Assembly: GCA_020024615.1 (NCBI GenBank)
Contig: JAHHTP010000041.1
Span: 1-10,223, forward strand
Source: Oscillospiraceae bacterium
GTDB taxonomy: Bacteria; Bacillota; Clostridia; Oscillospirales; Ruminococcaceae
DNA: 10,223 nt
Direction of reading: 5' to 3'
The position numbers and the translations under genes are program-made. Of the stretch, positions 7,099-10,223 are shown in pieces. The stretch's first letter is position 1. Every line of letters starts with the position of its first letter. The notes under the pieces are model-generated. The model searched no databases and was not told the origin of the DNA. It saw only the letters and a list, made by a program, of their open reading frames with translations.

Positions 7099-8886
7099 CT
7101 GTGTTTGTTGATAAATGCGGACGGAATACGCAGGAAGCTCTGTATTGATACATCCTACCCATTTCGTCTGCTGTCCAGTGTGTGCCTGTTTGGGCACAGC
7201 CGTAAGCGCTTTGCCGGCAAGCGTATCCTGCCACACCGGTTGTGTGCACAGAATTTCTATTTCTTTTGTGCAGCTCCTTTCTCCGGCATTTATCAAAACC
7301 AATGTCGTTTCCTCTGTCACACTGCGGCAAAAGCCGTACAAGTTAGAGACATCGTCACACAGCACTGCGTGATAGTCTCCCTTTTGCAAAGACGGCGAAT
7401 CATGACGAATAGCAATGAGCTTTTTGTACCATTGGAACAACTCCCTGTTTTGTTTGGCAGCATCCCATTCCATCGCAACACGGCACCCAGGGTCGTTATC
7501 TCCCGACATTCCAATTTCGTCTCCATAAAAAACTGCTGGGCATCCCGGAAATGTCATTTGCAGTGCCACAGCAAGCCGAAATCGATTGACATCTCCTTTG
7601 CACTCGTATAAAAATCGTGCGGTATCGTGACTATCCAAAGGATTGTAGAGACACAGCGCAGTTTCTGTAGGGTAACACGCAAGTGCATGCTGTAAAAGAT
7701 GGTCAACACCTGAAGGCCGAATTTTTTGCTGGGCCAGCCAAAGTTTGACCGCATCCCGGAACAAATAATTCATAGCGCTATCCAATCGATTTTCCATCAG
7801 CAGCCGCTGGGCATCGCCCCAGCATTCGCCTAGCAGCAGACAATCTGGCCGCACTCTTTTCATTTCGCAGGAAAACTCTTCCCAAAAAGACATCGGCACT
7901 TCATCTGCCACATCCAAGCGCCAACCATCAATATCAAACTCCCGTAGCCAGTATGCACCAACCTCTATAAAATAGAGTCGTGCATCTGGATTAGCTAAAT
8001 TGATTTTGGGCATCCATTTATAATGGCCCACACACTCATAATTGCGTTGCTGCAGATCCACAGGATAAGACCGAATATAGAACCAATTGCAGTAGGGTGA
8101 ACTTTGGCCATTTTTAACTACATCCTGAAACTTATCCCAATAGTATCCACAGTGATTAAAAACCCCATCCAGAAGGATCTTCATTCCCCTCTTGTGCACT
8201 TCCTGTACCAAATTGTGCAGATCCTCTTTGGTCCCAAACATTGGATCGATTTGATAATAGTCCACCGTATCATACTTGTGATTGGAAGCTGCATAAAAAA
8301 TCGGTGTTGTATAAATACAAGTGGCACCCAGCTGCTGAATGTGATCCAGCTTTGCAAGAACACCTCGCAAATCGCCGCCCATATAATTTTCCCGTGTTGG
8401 CGTACTGCCCCAAGGCTCTACTCCTTTAGGAGACAAACTTTCATCGCCATTGCAAAACCGTTCGGGAAAAATTTGATAATACACCTGATTTGCGGCCCAG
8501 ACCGGTGCACGATAGCAATCATCTAAATTGGGCCACAAGAACTCAAAAAAATTATCCTCCGTTGCTGGTTCCTGCGTTGAAAATCCCCATGAGCCATACC
8601 AAACACATTCGCTGTTGTTTTCCAGTCGGAAGCAATACCGAATATATGCCGCAATCGGAAGCGTGTGAATGGATACCCGATAATAATCATGATAAGCATC
8701 CCGCAATGATACGTGCAGTGGCAGTTGGATGCGCTTTTGGGGATTGTTCTCTCCCCGTTCCCAATAGAACAATGTAACTTTTCGGGCATCCTCTCGTGCG
8801 GTAACCAGCTGAAGAGCCAGTTCATGTTCCGACCTTGGATAGATATAATCTCTCGATGGACGGTGGCTGATTGCGGACAAATTCAT
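7084..8886 (-). CDS. Neopullulanase/cyclomaltodextrinase-type GH13 hydrolase, cytoplasmic
   Basis: This enzyme should hydrolyse imported maltodextrins, cyclodextrins or pullulan fragments. It has 600 residues, the length expected for this family: an N-terminal beta-sandwich domain like CBM34 (about 1-120), the catalytic barrel from VYYQIFPERFCNGD (135 on), and a C-terminal beta domain. The insert GGDLRGVLAKLDHIQQLGA (170-188) is typical. Conserved regions are DGVFNH (240-245), MPKINLANPDAR (292-303), DGWRLDVADEV with nucleophile D325, LLGECWG with acid/base E354, and LDSHDTARF with D421. There is no signal peptide, and about twenty Cys residues fit a cytoplasmic location. The start has GAGG at 8896-8899 with a 9-base spacer; the gap to the repressor gene is 21 bases. 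Whether it is best called neopullulanase, cyclomaltodextrinase or maltogenic amylase cannot be settled from sequence, as these overlap. Confidence 0.93.
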   Translation of the reverse strand: MNLSAISHRPSRDYIYPRSEHELALQLVTAREDARKVTLFYWERGENNPQKRIQLPLHVSLRDAYHDYYRVSIHTLPIAAYIRYCFRLENNSECVWYGSWGFSTQEPATEDNFFEFLWPNLDDCYRAPVWAANQVYYQIFPERFCNGDESLSPKGVEPWGSTPTRENYMGGDLRGVLAKLDHIQQLGATCIYTTPIFYAASNHKYDTVDYYQIDPMFGTKEDLHNLVQEVHKRGMKILLDGVFNHCGYYWDKFQDVVKNGQSSPYCNWFYIRSYPVDLQQRNYECVGHYKWMPKINLANPDARLYFIEVGAYWLREFDIDGWRLDVADEVPMSFWEEFSCEMKRVRPDCLLLGECWGDAQRLLMENRLDSAMNYLFRDAVKLWLAQQKIRPSGVDHLLQHALACYPTETALCLYNPLDSHDTARFLYECKGDVNRFRLAVALQMTFPGCPAVFYGDEIGMSGDNDPGCRVAMEWDAAKQNRELFQWYKKLIAIRHDSPSLQKGDYHAVLCDDVSNLYGFCRSVTEETTLVLINAGERSCTKEIEILCTQPVWQDTLAGKALTAVPKQAHTGQQTKWVGCINTELPAYSVRIYQQTQKGKV

Positions 8887-8907
8887 GGATCATTACCTCG
8901 TTTCTGT

Positions 8908-9942
8908 TTATGATTTGTTGTTCAGCAATCGCTGTGTTGATGCACGTTCGATAATTTTTGTTGAAAACAAGCTTTGACAAATATTGCATCCGGAATTTTC
9001 GATCTGTCGAATCAAAATTTCTGCTGCTTGCACACCAAGATCGAACGTATCCACATCAATGCTGGTAATATCCGGCTGGGACAATTCTGTTACTGCCGTG
9101 TTATCAAAGCTGATAACCCCGAAATCTTGCGGTGATTTGAGCCCCTTTTCTTGGGCCGCCCGCAAAGCGCCCAGTGCCAAGCGGTCATCGCTGCAAATCA
9201 CTGCATCGGGGGCCTCCTCGCTTTCCAAAAGTGCTTTCACATTTTCGATTCCGCTGTTGAGAGTAGGCTCGCCATGTATGATATGCTGCGGTTTCACATC
9301 ATGGCCCTGTTGAGCTAATTCTCTGCAAAAGCCAGATATGCGGTCTTTATTGAAAGATTTTGCATCGCCGTTTGAGAGAAATGCCAGCTTTGTGTAGCCT
9401 TGGTGAAGCAAATGTTTGACAGCCAACTGTGCTGCCTGCACATTATTGATGTCTACCCAGTTTGTTTCAACACTGATTTCTTCTGGATGCCCAATGATAA
9501 CACAGGGGAAATTAAGGGTCTCCACTTTTTTGATTATTTTTTTGCTGACGAGCGAAATAGGTAAAACAACCCCATCGATTTTTTTCCCCAGCATCATTTT
9601 TTCCACAACCGAACTGCCTTTGGAATTTGATGGTGCACTGGTGATAATGAGATTGTAGTCTTTTTTGCATGCGACGGTTTCGAGGCCAAAGACGGTATTG
9701 TTAAAGAAATTGTTAGCATAAGCCCCTGCGTCTGTGGCATCGATCACCAGCGCAATATTCCTTGAACTTCCGTTGGCAAAATTCCTTGCCACATCATTTG
9801 GCACATATTGCAGTTGTTCCATTGCATTTAAAATGCGCTGTTTTGTTTCTTTGGATATTGTGCCTTTGCTATTAAGTACCCTTGAGACTGTTGACGGCGA
9901 TACGCCTGTCAAATTTGCCACATCCCGAATTGTAGCTGCCAT
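8908..9942 (-). CDS. LacI/GalR-family transcriptional regulator, probable maltodextrin repressor
   Basis: This 344-residue protein has the N-terminal LacI helix-turn-helix (TIRDVANLTGVSPSTVSRVL, residues 4-23), then the hinge helix VPNDVARNFANGSS (48-61) and a periplasmic-binding-protein-like sensor domain, ending in STKIIERASTQRLL, the usual family C-terminus. It is first in the operon and probably controls it together with itself, with a maltose-type sugar as inducer; the ligand is inferred from the neighbours only. The start has AAAGGAG at 9950-9956 with a 7-base spacer. An odd point is Phe55 in the hinge, where LacI and PurR have a Leu that wedges into the central CG of the operator. It could act as an activator in some conditions, as a few family members do. 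Confidence 0.93.
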   Translation of the reverse strand: MAATIRDVANLTGVSPSTVSRVLNSKGTISKETKQRILNAMEQLQYVPNDVARNFANGSSRNIALVIDATDAGAYANNFFNNTVFGLETVACKKDYNLIITSAPSNSKGSSVVEKMMLGKKIDGVVLPISLVSKKIIKKVETLNFPCVIIGHPEEISVETNWVDINNVQAAQLAVKHLLHQGYTKLAFLSNGDAKSFNKDRISGFCRELAQQGHDVKPQHIIHGEPTLNSGIENVKALLESEEAPDAVICSDDRLALGALRAAQEKGLKSPQDFGVISFDNTAVTELSQPDITSIDVDTFDLGVQAAEILIRQIENSGCNICQSLFSTKIIERASTQRLLNNKS

Positions 9943-9974
9943 TTCTGTACTCCTTTTTTAAGAAACCGATTTCT
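9943..9974 (-). promoter_or_regulatory. LacI-type operator dyad upstream of the regulator gene
   Basis: AGAAACCGATTTCT at 9961-9974 has matching arms (AGAAA with TTTCT) around a central CG, with one mismatched pair. This is the layout of LacI-family operators. It ends 18 bases before the regulator start and directly abuts the Shine-Dalgarno region (AAAGGAG, 9950-9956). A TATAAA-like -10 on the minus strand lies at 9978-9983, but no good -35 is found with it. Self-regulation by the product of 8908-9942 is the simplest reading. It also roughly resembles a CcpA cre site but lacks the flanking TG and CA. Confidence 0.6.
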
Positions 9975-10050
9975 CTTTTTATATTAATTTTTTTGCGTTT
10001 TCTTGATTTTTTATGGGTCACATTTGTATATATTGTAGTTATTTTTATTG

Positions 10051-10082
10051 ATTTTATTGTGCATTTTTAATTCTATTGTGCA
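10051..10082. repeat. Tandem pair of ATTNTATTGTGCA boxes, 19-bp period
   Basis: ATTTTATTGTGCA at 10051-10063 and ATTCTATTGTGCA at 10070-10082 differ at one base and are spaced 19 bp apart, close to two helical turns. They lie just downstream of the candidate operon promoter. Direct repeats at this spacing suit a regulator binding the same face of DNA twice, such as an AraC-type protein or a response regulator; none is encoded in the window. Confidence 0.6.
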
Positions 10083-10100
10083 ATCGTATTTTCTGTCTTT

Positions 10101-10129
10101 AAGATAACATTGTTCTTTCACTTCGTCAA
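10101..10129 (-). promoter_or_regulatory. Candidate sigma-A promoter for the operon
   Basis: On the minus strand TTGACG (10129-10124) is followed after 17 bases by TATCTT (10106-10101), five of six and four of six matches to the consensus. Transcription would start near 10094 and give a leader of about 150 bases before the regulator start. It lies between the two groups of ATTGTGCA boxes. This is the best match in the upstream region but is not certain. Confidence 0.4.
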
Positions 10130-10140
10130 TCTCCTTTTTC

Positions 10141-10168
10141 CACAATAAACATTTCCATTTATTGTGCA
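10141..10168. repeat. Inverted pair of CACAATAAA/TTTATTGTG boxes
   Basis: CACAATAAA (10141-10149) and TTTATTGTG (10158-10166) are perfect reverse complements around an 8-base centre; the right copy continues as GCA to 10168, matching the tandem boxes at 10051-10082. It sits upstream of the candidate operon promoter, where an activator or an upstream operator would bind. No T-run follows on either strand that would make it a convincing terminator. Confidence 0.55.
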
Positions 10169-10198
10169 CCTATTAGGTCGTATCTGAAAACTCAAAGT

Positions 10199-10222
10199 TG
10201 CACAAAAATGTGATATAATCAC
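10199..10222 (+). promoter_or_regulatory. Extended -10 promoter element reading rightward, overlapped by a dyad
   Basis: TGATATAAT at 10211-10219 is a perfect extended -10 on the plus strand, and would drive a divergent gene beyond the window. No good -35 lies at the usual distance. The -10 is inside the dyad GTGAT-ATA-ATCAC (10210-10222), a likely operator. TGCACAAAAAT at 10199-10209 is a further, imperfect, inverted copy of the ATTGTGCA box. The downstream gene cannot be seen. Confidence 0.45.
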
Positions 10223-10223
10223 T

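Noticed and set aside
7082..7330. N-terminal extension of 83 residues on the binding protein
   Set aside because: It overlaps the neopullulanase gene in another frame; the ATG at 7081 has a ribosome binding site and starts a proper lipoprotein signal peptide.
9987..10010. CcpA cre site around TTTTGCGTTTTC
   Set aside because: It has a CG, but the required TG and CA flanks and left-right symmetry are missing.
10051..10168. CRISPR-like array
   Set aside because: The repeats are only 9-13 bp, irregularly spaced and in both orientations, which suits regulatory boxes rather than an array.

Overview
This window is a complete, conventional maltodextrin/starch utilisation locus. All seven recognisable genes lie on the minus strand, so transcription runs from the high to the low coordinates. 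In transcription order they are: a LacI/GalR-family repressor (8908-9942), a cytoplasmic neopullulanase/cyclomaltodextrinase-type GH13 enzyme (7084-8886), a lipoprotein sugar-binding protein (5786-7081), two ABC permease subunits of the MalF and MalG type (4795-5685 and 3930-4781), a secreted GH13 alpha-amylase with a C-terminal starch-binding-like domain (1989-3902), and the 4-alpha-glucanotransferase MalQ (407-1897). Gene spacing is tight and almost every gene has a clear Shine-Dalgarno sequence, so this reads as one operon.

The organism is most likely a Gram-positive Firmicute, probably a clostridial anaerobe of moderate GC content. The binding protein is a lipoprotein with a lipobox Cys, the amylase has a long Gram-positive signal peptide, the Shine-Dalgarno sequences are strong GGAGG/AAAGGA types, and no MalK ATPase sits in the operon, as is common where a shared MsmX-type ATPase serves several sugar importers. 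The genus cannot be named from the sequence alone.

The genes form a pathway. The exported amylase cuts starch outside the cell. The lipoprotein captures the maltodextrins and MalF/MalG import them with an ATPase encoded elsewhere. The neopullulanase-like enzyme and MalQ process them inside. The LacI-type protein probably senses the sugar; a dyad with a central CG lies 18 bp upstream of its start codon.

Non-coding structure: the 281-base upstream region (9943-10223) holds a candidate sigma-A promoter for the operon, the LacI-type operator, five copies of a TTTATTGTGCA-like box in both orientations, and an extended -10 firing rightward out of the window. Two strong hairpins sit inside the operon, after the binding-protein gene and after the amylase gene, both just ahead of the next ribosome binding site. 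The left 406 bases hold no intact gene: just past malQ there is a short hairpin, then what looks like the 3' end of a truncated gene, an intrinsic terminator, and an inverted repeat at the window edge that may be a mobile-element end.

I do not see a novel system. The points most worth checking are the repeated box upstream, the intra-operon hairpins, the boundary at the left, and an unusual Phe in the repressor hinge helix.
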